The notes below the pieces were generated by a model that was given only the letters and a program-made list of their open reading frames with translations, made no database searches and was not told the origin of the DNA. A stretch of DNA of 64,000 bases from Atherinomorus stipes. Its lineage: Eukaryota; Chordata; Actinopteri; Atheriniformes; Atherinidae. The stretch covers positions 126,312 through 190,311 of the forward strand of contig JALJCO010003880.1 in NCBI GenBank assembly GCA_023101725.1. Reading direction: 5' to 3'. The first letter of the stretch is position 1. Each line of letters begins with the position of its first letter. The translations under genes were made by a program, and so were the position numbers. Of this stretch, positions 11,401 to 23,400 are shown piece after piece.

Positions 11401-14400
11401 GTCCAGGTTCCAGGTTCCAGTCCAAACTGGTCCAGGATCCAGTCCAAACTGGTCCAGTTTCCAGTCCAAACTGGTCCAGGGTCCAGTTTCCAGTCCAAAC
11501 TGGTCCAGGATCCAGGTTCCAGTCCAAACTGGTCCAGGTTCCAGTCCAAACTGGTCCAGGTTCCAGTCCAAACTGGTCCAGGATCCAGTTTCCAGTCCAA
11601 ACTGGTCCAGGTTCCAGTCCAAACTGGTCCAGGTTCCAGTCCAAACTGGTCCAGGTTCCAGTCCAAACTGGTCCAGGTTCCAGTCCAAACTGGTCCAGGA
11701 TCCAGTTTCCAGTCCAAACTGGTCCAGGTTCCAGTCCAAACTGGTCCAGGTTCCAGTCCAAACTGGTCCAGGTTTCAGTCCAAACTGGTCCAGGTTCCAG
11801 TCCAAACTGGTCCAGGATCCAGTTTCCAGTCCAAACTGGTCCAGGTTCCAGTCCAAACTGGTCCAGGTTTCAGTCCAAACTGGTCCAGGTTTCAGTCCAA
11901 ACTGGTCCAGGTTTCAGTCCAAACTGGTCCAGGTTCCAGTCCAAACTGGTCCAGGTTCCAGTCCAAACTGGTCCAGGTTCCAGTCCAAACTGGTCCAGGT
12001 TCCAGTCCAAACTGGTCCAGGTTCCAGTCCAAACTGGTCCAGGTTCATCTTTAACTCTGTATCAGTGTAATGATCATTTCTGGTTTCTTTCTTTAATAAC
12101 TAAAGCAAATCCAGCTGCTTTAACAGACTGAACGTGTAAAATGTGGCTGATAAACATGAATAACATCATATAAAATATATTGTGAGATGGTCACAAACAC
12201 ATTTATATCACACGTATAATTCATGGAATAAAATCAGACTCCTACAAGAACAAATCAGAATTAGGCTATAAACACAAAATCTACAACATTTTACTACAAA
12301 AAGAGGAACAACAGAAAAAACTGATGGAAACTGATTTAAAAAGAGATAAAATGCTGCAGTAATAGATCGCATTGGAAATAAAAAGGCTCAGTTTAAATAA
12401 TCTGTAAAAACCTGGATTTTATTTGTTTAGACAGAAAATTAAAGCACAAAATTTCATTAAATTTATTTATTTAAACTTTTCTTAGAGTTTTTTAAATAAC
12501 TTCCAAACATAACAGACATTTTCTGCAGACTGAAACGGTAAAATAAATGATTCTGTCGGTTATTAGAGCCGTGGTATTTTTGGCTACGAGGTGCTAACCT
12601 GACTAAAATGGAGCATACAGGCCATAACAGGCTGCTCCGTTTCATTCCGTCGATCGTCCGATCATCCATCAATGTTTACGAAAGCGTCCGTGTGAGTGAT
12701 GAAGCCGGTGTTCAAACCAAATCTGTTACCTTCAGAATCTGTGTCTGTCCTCATGAAATGGACGTAAAACCTGGACAGCTTCGGTGGTTCAGTCCAGTCA
12801 GATGTTTTACTTTCGTGTTGGAAACTAGACGCATAAAAGCTGATACTTACACCAGATTAGTTGCTATGGCGACGAGGGAACATGTTTAGCTCATACATGC
12901 CTGCAGTTGACTTCTGGAACGTTTGAAAGCTGAAAGAGCTGCTTTAATGTGCAGAAGATAAAAAATGGACATTTAAAACCCCCCCATGTTTGCTCACCGT
13001 GATCGGAGGTGAAGACGACCACGGTGCTGTCGGACAGCCTCAGATCATCGAGCGCGCCGAGCAGCCGCCCGACCTGAGCGTCCATGTAGGACACGGCGGC
13101 GTAGTAGTGCTGACGGACACGCAGCTGGAAGAGCAGAGAAGACGCTTCTGTTCAGGACAGCGGAGGAACCGGTCTGACGAGGAGCTTAAAGCCATACGCC
13201 CCCCCTGGGTGAAACCGAGCCCCCCCCCACAGAAGCGTTTTCCAACCGACCCAGCCATACGCCCCCCCCCCCCCGCAGAAGCGTTTTCCAACCGACCCAG
13301 CCATACGCCCCCCCCCGCAGAAGCATTTTCCAACCGACCCAGCCATACGCCCCCCGCAGAAGCATTTTCCAACCGACCCAGCCATACGCCCCCCCCCGCA
13401 GAAGCATTTTCCAACCGACCCAGTCATTCTCTGAATCTGGCAGCACTGACTTTAGCTTAGCTTAGCATAGTTGCTGTAATCGGGTGGTTCCAATAGCATC
13501 ACTTGGTGAGAGTGAACTAATTAACTCCAGAGTTTTTCCAGTTACATTTGGTGACCCGCACATCCTGATGGAGTACAGACGAGAAGCCGATGATCAAAGC
13601 ACTGAGTAGGCGGCGTTCAATAGGGGGGGCTCAGTTTCACCCGGGGGGGGGGCATATGGCTTTAGAACAAGTTCCTTGTCTCACTGAAACGTTTCTCTTC
13701 AGGTCATTCGGTCTCGTCTTGAGTGTGATTGATATTTGGAGTAGAAATGAGAAAATCTACGTGCTGAGATCTGGCTTCTGCAGTCTGGTCCCACCTGGAA
13801 GTCTTCGGGGATCGGGCCGTAGGGGAAGCTGACGTTGAGCTTCTGGACGTCCTCCCGCTTCCGCACGTCCGTCCAGGGGTTGTAGGCTACAGGCGGGAGC
13901 AGTTTGGGGACATGGGGGTCAGGAGCCAGAGACATTTTCTCCAGGGGATACAAACTCAGGTACTCCTGGAATATAAAATACATAACAGACAAAATGCTAC
14001 AAGAAATCAGTCAAAAAGGAACTTTTGCATTATGTGGTGTTTGAAATATAATCCTGGGTGGGGCTGGGCGATATATCGATATGAAAAATATATCGATATA
14101 TTTTCAAATGAGATATGGAATCGGACCATATCGCCCATATCGAGATATGGAGTTCAATGTGTGTTTGTTTTGTCTTGGTATATAAATACTAACCTTACTA
14201 GGGTGTATTACATTTAATTCTGTGTAATGTTCCTTACTTGCATGTGCGAGTATTATTACATACAGTATTATACAGTATTTCTGTTTATATTTTATCATTC
14301 TTTAAACAGCTGAGCATTATTTCATCCGGTCTGTTTAAATTAAACTACTTGTAATGTCATATTTGGCTCTGACAAAATATTTGCTCTCACCTTGCGATAA

Positions 14401-17400
14401 AAATATCGAGATATATATCGTATATCGATATTCAGCCTAAATATATCGAGATAGGACTTTTGGTCCATATCGCCCAGCCTTAATCCTGAGCCTTTAAAAA
14501 CGACTGCAAAGGCATTTTTATTCCTTAGATATGGTTATCAAAGGCAGTAAATCCTGGAAGACGAGGTGCGTTTGCTGTCTGGGTGCGGCTGCCGTCTCCG
14601 ACGTCGGTTAAACTCCGGCTCATCGACACTTTCACAACTCGCTCCTCTTTTTTTGAGGCGTCATTTCTGTTTTAGTTTCGTATTTCCAGCCTGCACCTGT
14701 AACATACCGATGCACACATTCCTCCTCCATACGCGACTATCTGCACGTCTCATCCATCCTCGTCCCGGCAGGTCGAGGATGGATGAGACGTGCAGGTCCG
14801 TTTCTGTCCGTTTCTGCATGTTCAGCTGCATTTACGCAACGACAGGCTGGAGACTGACTGACTCGTCTTAGTGACGGCACGAACATTCCTACAGCACCGT
14901 GACAGTGAAGCCGGAGATAAATGGTGTTTGCAGACTCGTCTGTGCGTCAGCTTCAGCAGCTGCAGCTGACACGTACAAACATTTATCTGTATGTAGAGAT
15001 GCACGATCAGGATCTGGGGGCCGATCACCGATAACAGCCTCAAATCCACAAATTCTCCAATATTGTCGTCTCATGTACAACACGGACGTTATGTTATTCA
15101 GTGTAACAACTAGGAGATGGAAATGATGGTGAATTGGCAGTTTTATTGCAGGATGAGGAAACCTGCAGCATTTCCCTCCAGCAGAGACTCGTGGAGACGA
15201 CTCGGACTCAGTTTACCGAGGAAGTGCAGCTGACCAGCTTCAGCGTACTGCAGCAATAATCATGCGCACGACATACCACACGTGCACTCTCTCAGACACA
15301 GTTTGGAGTTTAGCTACAAGCTTTTAGTGCAAAAATAAAACAAACCTGTTCTACAGATGAGAAGAAGAACAGAGACTGATGAGCAACTGCAACATCTGCG
15401 GACATGAACCTGGAGAACGACGCCTTCGGACGCGCCTGAACGCGTCTGTCTGAACGCGCCTGAAAGCGCCCGCCTGAACGCGCCTGAAAGCGCCTGTCTG
15501 AACGCTCCTGAACGAGCCTGAACGCGACTGTCTGAAAGCGCCTGTCTGAACACGCCTGAATGAGCCTGTCTGAACGCTCCTGAACGAGCCTGAACGCGAC
15601 TGTCTGAAAGCGCCTGTCTGAACACGCCTGAACGAGCCTGAACGCGACTGTCTGAACGCTCCTGAACGAGCCTGAACGCGACTGTCTGAAAGCGCCTGTC
15701 TGAACACGCCTGAACGAGCCTGAACGCGTCTGTCTGAACGCGCCTGAAAGCGCCCGCCTGAACGCGCCTGAAAGCGCCTGTCTGAACGCTCCTGAACGAG
15801 CCTGAACGCGACTGTCTGAAAGCGCCTGTCTGAACACGCCTGAATGAGCCTGTCTGAACGCTCCTGAACGAGCCTGAACGCGACTGTCTGAAAGCGCCTG
15901 TCTGAACACGCCTGAACGAGCCTGAACGCGACTGTCTGAACGCTCCTGAACGAGCCTGAACGCGATTGTCTGAACGCTCCTGAACGAGCCTGAACGCGAT
16001 TGTCTGAACGCTCCTGAACGAGCCTGAACGCGATTGTCTGAACGCTCCTGAACGAGCCTGAACGCGATTGTCTGAACGCTCCTGAACGAGCCTGAACGCG
16101 ATTGTCTGAACGCTCCTGAACGAGCCTGAACGCGATTGTCTGAACGCTCCTGAACGAGCCTTAACGCGACTGTCTGAACGCTCCTGAACGCGCCTGAAAG
16201 CGCCTGTCTGAACGCTCCTGAACGAGCCTGAACGCGACTGTCTGAAAGCGCCTGTCTGAACACGCCTGAACGAGCCTGAACGCGACTGTCTGAACGCTCC
16301 TGAACGAGCCTGAACGCGATTGTCTGAACGCTCCTGAACGAGCCTGAACGCGATTGTCTGAACGCTCCTGAACGAGCCTGAACGCGACTGTCTGAACGCT
16401 CCTGAACGAGCCTGAACGCGACTGTCTGAACGCTCCTGAACGAGCCTGAACGCTCCTGTCTGAACGCGCCAGTCTGAACGCGCCAGTCTGAACGCGCCAG
16501 TCTGAACGCGCCAGTCTGAACGCGCCAGTCTGAACGCGCCAGTCTGAACGCTCCTGAACGTGCCTGTCTGAACGCTCCTGAAAGCACCTGTCTGAACGCT
16601 CCTGAACGCGCCTGTCTGAACGCGCCAGTCTGAACGCTCCTGAACGTGCCTGTCTGAACGCTCCTGAAAGCACCTGTCTGAACGCTCCTGAACGCGCCAG
16701 TCTGAACGCGCCAGTCTGAACGCTCCTGAACGTGCCTGTCTGAACGCTCCTGAAAGCACCCGTCTGAACGCTCCTGAACGCGCCTGTCTGAACGCGCCTG
16801 TCTGAACGCTCCTGAACACGCCTGTCTGAACGCTCCTGTCTAGGGATGTATATCATTATGATTTTATCGATACCGATACCAATAGTATTTATCGATTCTC
16901 TTATTGATACTATAACATAATTTAGAGTAAATAATAAAGACATTACAAGATGTTAAAAGATCCAGTGGTGGAGAATATTTGTTCAGATGATGTTGAAGAA
17001 GCCTGGACATAAAAGTGGGTGAAGGACCGCTGGGAGAATAAGGGAATTGTGTTTGTCTTAGTCCATCATTGTGATTATTTGACTGCGTAATGATAACTTG
17101 ATGGTTAGGTAGATGTACAAAAAGTATCAATAAGAGTATCGTTAGTCCAGAATCTTAACGGTACCCTGGTATCGTTAAGATTAGGAACCGGTACCAAACG
17201 ATACCGGTACTCGGTATACATCCCTACGCCAGTCTGAACGCGCCAGTCTGAACGCTCCTGTCTGAACGCTCCTGTCTGAACGCTCCTGTCTGAACGCTCC
17301 TGTCTGAACGCTCCTGTCTGAACGCTCCTGTCTGAACGCTCCTGTCTGAACGCTCCTGAACGAGTCTGAACGAGTCTGAACGCGCCAGTCTGAACGCGCC

Positions 17401-20400
17401 AGTCTGAACGCGCCAGTCTGAAAGCTCCTGAACGAGTCTGAACGCTCCTGAACGAGTCTGAACGCTCCTGAACGAGTCTGAACGCGCCTGTCTGAACGCT
17501 CCTGTCTGAACGCTCCTGTCTGAACGCTCCTGTCTGAACGCTCCTGAACGAGTCTGAACGCTCCTGAACGAGTCTGAACGCGCCAGTCTGAACGCGCCAG
17601 TCTGAACGCGCCAGTCTGAACGCGCCAGTCTGAACGCTCCTGTCTGAACGCTCCTGAACGAGTCTGAACGAGTCTGAACGCGCCAGTCTGAACGCTCCTG
17701 AACGAGTCTGAACGCTCCTGAACGAGTCTGAACGCTCCTGAACGAGTCTGAACGCTCCTGAACGAGTCTGAACGCGCCTGTCTGAACGCTCCTGTCTGAA
17801 CGCTCCTGTCTGAACGCTCCTGTCTGAACGCTCCTGTCTGAACGCTCCTGAACGAGTCTGAACGCTCCTGAACGAGTCTGAACGCGCCAGTCTGAACGCG
17901 CCAGTCTGAACGCGCCAGTCTGAACGCTCCTGAACGAGTCTGAACGCTCCTGAACGAGTCTGAACGCGCCTGTCTGAACGCTCCTGAACGCGCCTGTCTG
18001 AACGCTCCTGAACAAGCCTGAACAAGCCTGAACGCGCCTGTCTGAACGCTCCTGAACAAGCCTGAAAGCGTGTGTCTGAACGCTCCTGAACGCGCCTGTC
18101 TGAACGCTCCTGAACGCGCCTGAACGAGCCTGAACGCGCCTGTCTGAAAGCTCCTGAACGCGCCAGTCTGAACGCTTCTGCCTGAACGAGCCTGAACGCG
18201 CCTAGACGCGTCTGGAAGTCTAAACATCACCCTGGAACTACTTTTTACAGACGTGTTACTACACGATGGTAAACGTCACCCTGGAACTACTTTTTACAGA
18301 CGTGTTACTACACGATGGTAAACGTCACCCTGGAACTACTTTTAACAGACGTGTTACTACACGATGGTAAATGTCACCCTGGAACTACTTTCTACAGACG
18401 TGTTACTACACGATGGTAAACGTCACCCTGGAACTACTTTTTACAGACGTTACTACACGATGGTGAACGTCACCCTGGAACTACTTTTTACAGACGTGTT
18501 ACTACACGATGGTAAACGTCGCCCTCGAACTACTTTCTACAGACGTGTTGCTACACGATGGTAAACATCACCCTGGAACTACTTTTTACAGACGTGTTAC
18601 TACACAATGGTAAACATCACCCTGGAACTACTTTTTACAGACGTGTTACTACACGATGGTAAAAAAATCACCCTGGAACTACTTTCTACAGACGTGTTGC
18701 TACACGATGGTAAAAGTCACCCTGGAACTACTTTTTACAAACGTGTTACTACACGATGGTAAAAAATCACCCTGGAACTACTTTTTACAGACGTGTTACT
18801 ACACGATGGTAAAAAATCACCCTGGAACTACTTTTTACAGACGTGTTACTACACGATGGTAAAAAATCACCCTGGAACTACTTTTTACAGACGTGTTACT
18901 ACACGATGGTTAAACGTCGCCCTGGAACTACTTTTTACAGACGTGTTACTACACGATGGTAAACGTCGCCCTGGAACTACTTTTTACAGACGTGTTACTA
19001 CACGATGGTAAACGTCGCCCTGGAACTACTTTTTACAGACGTGTTACTACACGATGGTAAACGTCACCCTGGAACTACTTTTTACAGACGTGTTACTACA
19101 CGATAGTAAACATCACCCTGGAACTACTTTTTACAGACGTGTTACTACACGATGGTAAACATCATCCTGGCACTACTTTTTACAGACGTGTTACTACACG
19201 ATGGTAAACATCACCCTGGAACTACTTTTTACAGACGTGTTACTACACGATGGTAAACGTCCCCCTGGAACTACTTTTTACAGACGTGTTACTACACGAT
19301 GGTAAACATCACCCTGGAACTACTTTTTACAGACGTGTTACTACACGATGGTTAACGTTACCCTGGAACTACTTTCTACAGACGTGTTACTACACGATGG
19401 TAAACATCACCCTGGAACTTCTTTTTACAGACGTGTTACTACACGATGGTAAAAAAAAATCACCCTGGAACTACTTTTTACAGACGTGTTACTACACGAT
19501 GGTAAAAAATCACCCTGGAACTACTTTTTACAGACGTGTTACTACACAGTGGTAAACATCACCCTGGAACTACTTTTTACAGACGTGTTACTACACAGTG
19601 GTAAACATCACCCTGGAACTACTTTTTACAGACGTGTTACTACACGATGGTAAACATCACCCTAGAACTACTTTCTACAGATGTGTTACTACACGATGGT
19701 AAACGTCAACCTGAAACTACTTTTTTACAGACGTGTTACTACACATTGGTAAACATCACCCTGGAACTACTTTTTACAGATGTTTTACTACACGATGGTA
19801 AATGTCGCCCTGGAACTACTTTTTACAGACGTGTTTCTACACGATGGTAAACGTCACCCTGGAACTACTTTTTACAGACGTGTTACTACACGATGGTAAA
19901 CGTCACCCTGGAACTACTTTTTACAGACGTGTTACTACACGATGGTAAACGTCGCCCTGGAACTACTTTTTACAGACGTGTTACTACACGATGGTAAACG
20001 TCACCCTGGAACTACTTTTTACAGACGTGTTACTACACGATAGTAAACATCACCCTGGAACTACTTTTTACAGAAGTGTTACTACACGATAGTAAACATC
20101 ATCCTGGAACTACTTTTTTTACAGACGTGTTACTACACGATGGTAAACATCATCCTGGAACTACTTTTTACAGACGTGTTACTACACGATGGTAAACGTC
20201 ACCCTGGAACTACTTTTTACAGACGTGTTACTACACGATGGTTAACATCACCCTGGAACTACTTTTTACAGACGTGTTACTACACAATGGTAAACATCAC
20301 CCTGGAACTACTTTTTACAGACGTGTTACTACACGATAGTAGAAAATCACCCTGGAACTACTTTCTACAGACGTGTTGCTACACGATGGTAAAAATCACC

Positions 20401-23400
20401 CTGGAACTACTTTTTACAGACGTGTTACTACACGATGGTAAAAAAAATCACCCTGGAACTACTTTCTACAGACGTGTTGCTACACGATGGTAAAAGTCCC
20501 CCTGGAACTACTTTTTACAGACGTGTTACTACACGATGGTAAAAAAAATCACCCTGGAACTACTTTTTACAGACGTGTTACTACACGATGGTAAAAAATC
20601 ACCCTGGAACTACTTTTTACAGACGTGTTACTACACGATGGTTAAACGTCGCCCTGGAACTACTTTTTACAGACGTGTTACTACACGATGGTAAACGTCG
20701 CCCTGGAACTACTTTTTACAGACGTGTTACTACACGATGGTAAACGTCACCCTGGAACTACTTTTTACAGACGTGTTACTACACGATAGTAAACATCACC
20801 CTGGAACTACTTTTTACAGACGTGTTACTACACGATGGTTAACGTTACCCTGGAACTACTTTCTACAGACGTGTTGCTACACGATGGTAAACATCACCCT
20901 GGAACTACTTTTACAGACGTGTTACTACACGATGGTAAACACCCTGGAACTACTTTTTACAGACGTGTTACTACACGATGGTAAACATCACCCTGGAACT
21001 ACTTTTTACAGACGTGTTACTACACGATGGTAAACATCACCCTGGAACTTCTTTTTACAGACGTGTTACTACACGATGGTAAACGTCGCCCTGGAACTAC
21101 TTTTTACAGACGTGTTACTACACGATGGTAAACGTCGCCCTGGAACTACTTTTTACAGACGTGTTACTACACGATGGTAAACGTCGCCCTGGAACTACTT
21201 TTTACAGACGTGTTACTACACGATGGTAAACGTCACCCTGGAACTACTTTTTACAGACGTGTTACTACACGATAGTAGAAAATCACCCTGGAACTACTTT
21301 CTACAGACGTGTTACTACACGATGGTAAAAAATCACCCTGGAACTACTTTCTACAGACGTGTTGCTACACGATGGTAAAAGTCACCCTGGAACTACTTTT
21401 TACAGACGTGTTACTACACGATGGATAAACGTCACCCTGGAACTACTTTTACAGACGTATTACTACACGATAGTAAACATCACCCTGGAACTACTTTTTA
21501 CAGACGTGTTACTACACGATAGTAAACATCACCCTGGAACTACTTTTTACAGACGTGTTGCTACAGGGTAGTAAACGTCACCCTGGAACTACTTTTTACA
21601 GACGTGTTGCTACACGATGGTAAAAGTCACCCTGGAACTACTTTCTACAGACGTGTTGCTACACGATGGTAAAAGTCACCCTGGAACTACTTTTTACAGA
21701 CGTGTTACTACACGATGGATAAACGTCACCCTGGAACTACTTTTACAGACGTATTACTACACGATAGTAAACATCACCCTGGAACTACTTTTTACAGACG
21801 TGTTACTACACGATAGTAAACATCACCCTGGAACTACTTTTTACAGACGTGTTGCTACAGGGTAGTAAACGTCACCCTGGAACTACTTTTTACAGACGTG
21901 TTGCTACACGATGGTAAAAAAATCACCCTGTAACTACTTTTTACAGACGTGTTACTACACAATGGTAAAAAATCACCCTGGAACTACTTTTTACAGACGT
22001 GTTACTACAAGATGGTAAAAAATCACCCTGGAACTACTTTTTACAGACGTGTTACTACACGATGGTAAACATCACCCTGGAACTTTTTTTTTACAGACGT
22101 GTTACTACACGATGGTAAACATCACCCTGGAACTACTTTTTACAGACGTGTTACTACACGATGGTAAACATCACCCTGGAACTACTTTTTACAGACGTGT
22201 TACTACACGATGGTAAACATCACCCTGGAACTACTTTTTACAGACGTGTTACTACACGATGGTAAACGTCACCCTGGAACTACTTTTACAGACGTGTTAC
22301 TACACGATGGTAAACATCACCCAGGAACTACTTTTTACAGACGTGTTACTACACGATGGTAAACGTCATCCTGGAACTACTTTTTACAGACGTGTTACTA
22401 CACGATGGTAAACGTCGCCCTGGAACTACTTTTTACAGACGTGTTACTACACGATGGTAAACATCACCCAGGAACTACTTTTTACAGACGTGTTACTACA
22501 CGATGGTAAACGTCATCCTGGAACTACTTTCTACAGACGTGTTACTACACGATGGTAAACGTCACCCTGGAACTACTTTCTACAGACGTGTTACTACACG
22601 ATGGTAAAAAAAATCACCCTGGAACTACTTTCTACAGACGTGTTGCTACATGATGGTAAAAAAAATCACCCTGGAACTACTTTTTACAGACGTGTTGCTA
22701 CACGATGGTAAACATCAACCTGGAACTACTTTTTACAGACGCGTTACTACGCGATGGTAAACGTGCATCCATCAGATTCATATCAGAATATTTTCCGTGG
22801 TAAAAATGGTAAAATGTCTGTTTTTACATCTGATATGTCGTTCATGTCCTCCGTGGAATCAAACATACGGTTCAGATCTACACATCATTTCTGTATTTAC
22901 ATTTTACACGTACACCTTTTCTGAATTGCAGTTACACAGATTTACCTGAACGCCTCCCGTGCAGAATCTCATGCAACTTACACGTTACCACGCTGGTACA
23001 CGTCACCCAAAGGAAACATCTTCCTCGGGCTCCTCTCAGGTTGCTGAAGGAACTTGAGGTGCGAGGCGAGTGGCGTACCTGCGGTATCCTGAACGGTATG
23101 TGCGGTTTATGGAACGAGGCGAGTGGCGTACCTGCGGTATCCTGAACGGTATGTGCGGTTTATGGAACGAGGCGAGTGGCGTACCTGCGGTATCCTGAAC
23201 GGTATGTGCGGTTTATGGAAGCCGACAGCCAGGAAGAAGGGCGAGCGGTTGTGGGCTCGAGTCTTCAGCAACCTCACGGCCTCGTCGGTGCTCTCCAGGT
23301 CAGGCAGGGTTCCTCCGGGCTGCTCCGGCACATTCACCGCACACAGCAGGTTGGCGTGGAGCTGGCCGTCCTCTCCTTTACACATCTGGAAGAATTCAAC

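Noticed and set aside
9325..12070. Open frames of 667 to 909 codons ([14 protein letters not shown] and [12 protein letters not shown] types)
   Set aside because: Translation of the 22-bp array in ids intron 7, seen in multiple frames and strands. No domain and no non-repeat coding flank.
15310..18230. Arg/Ser-rich open frames up to 501 codons on the minus strand
   Set aside because: Translation of the CTGAACG array. One frame is even interrupted by a MITE. RS-like composition is a by-product of the unit.
18228..22764. Possible CRISPR-like array
   Set aside because: Units of 49 bp abut with no unique spacers, and the context is a vertebrate intron. The same applies to the 40-bp array at 38685-42125 and the 46-bp array at 58326-64000.
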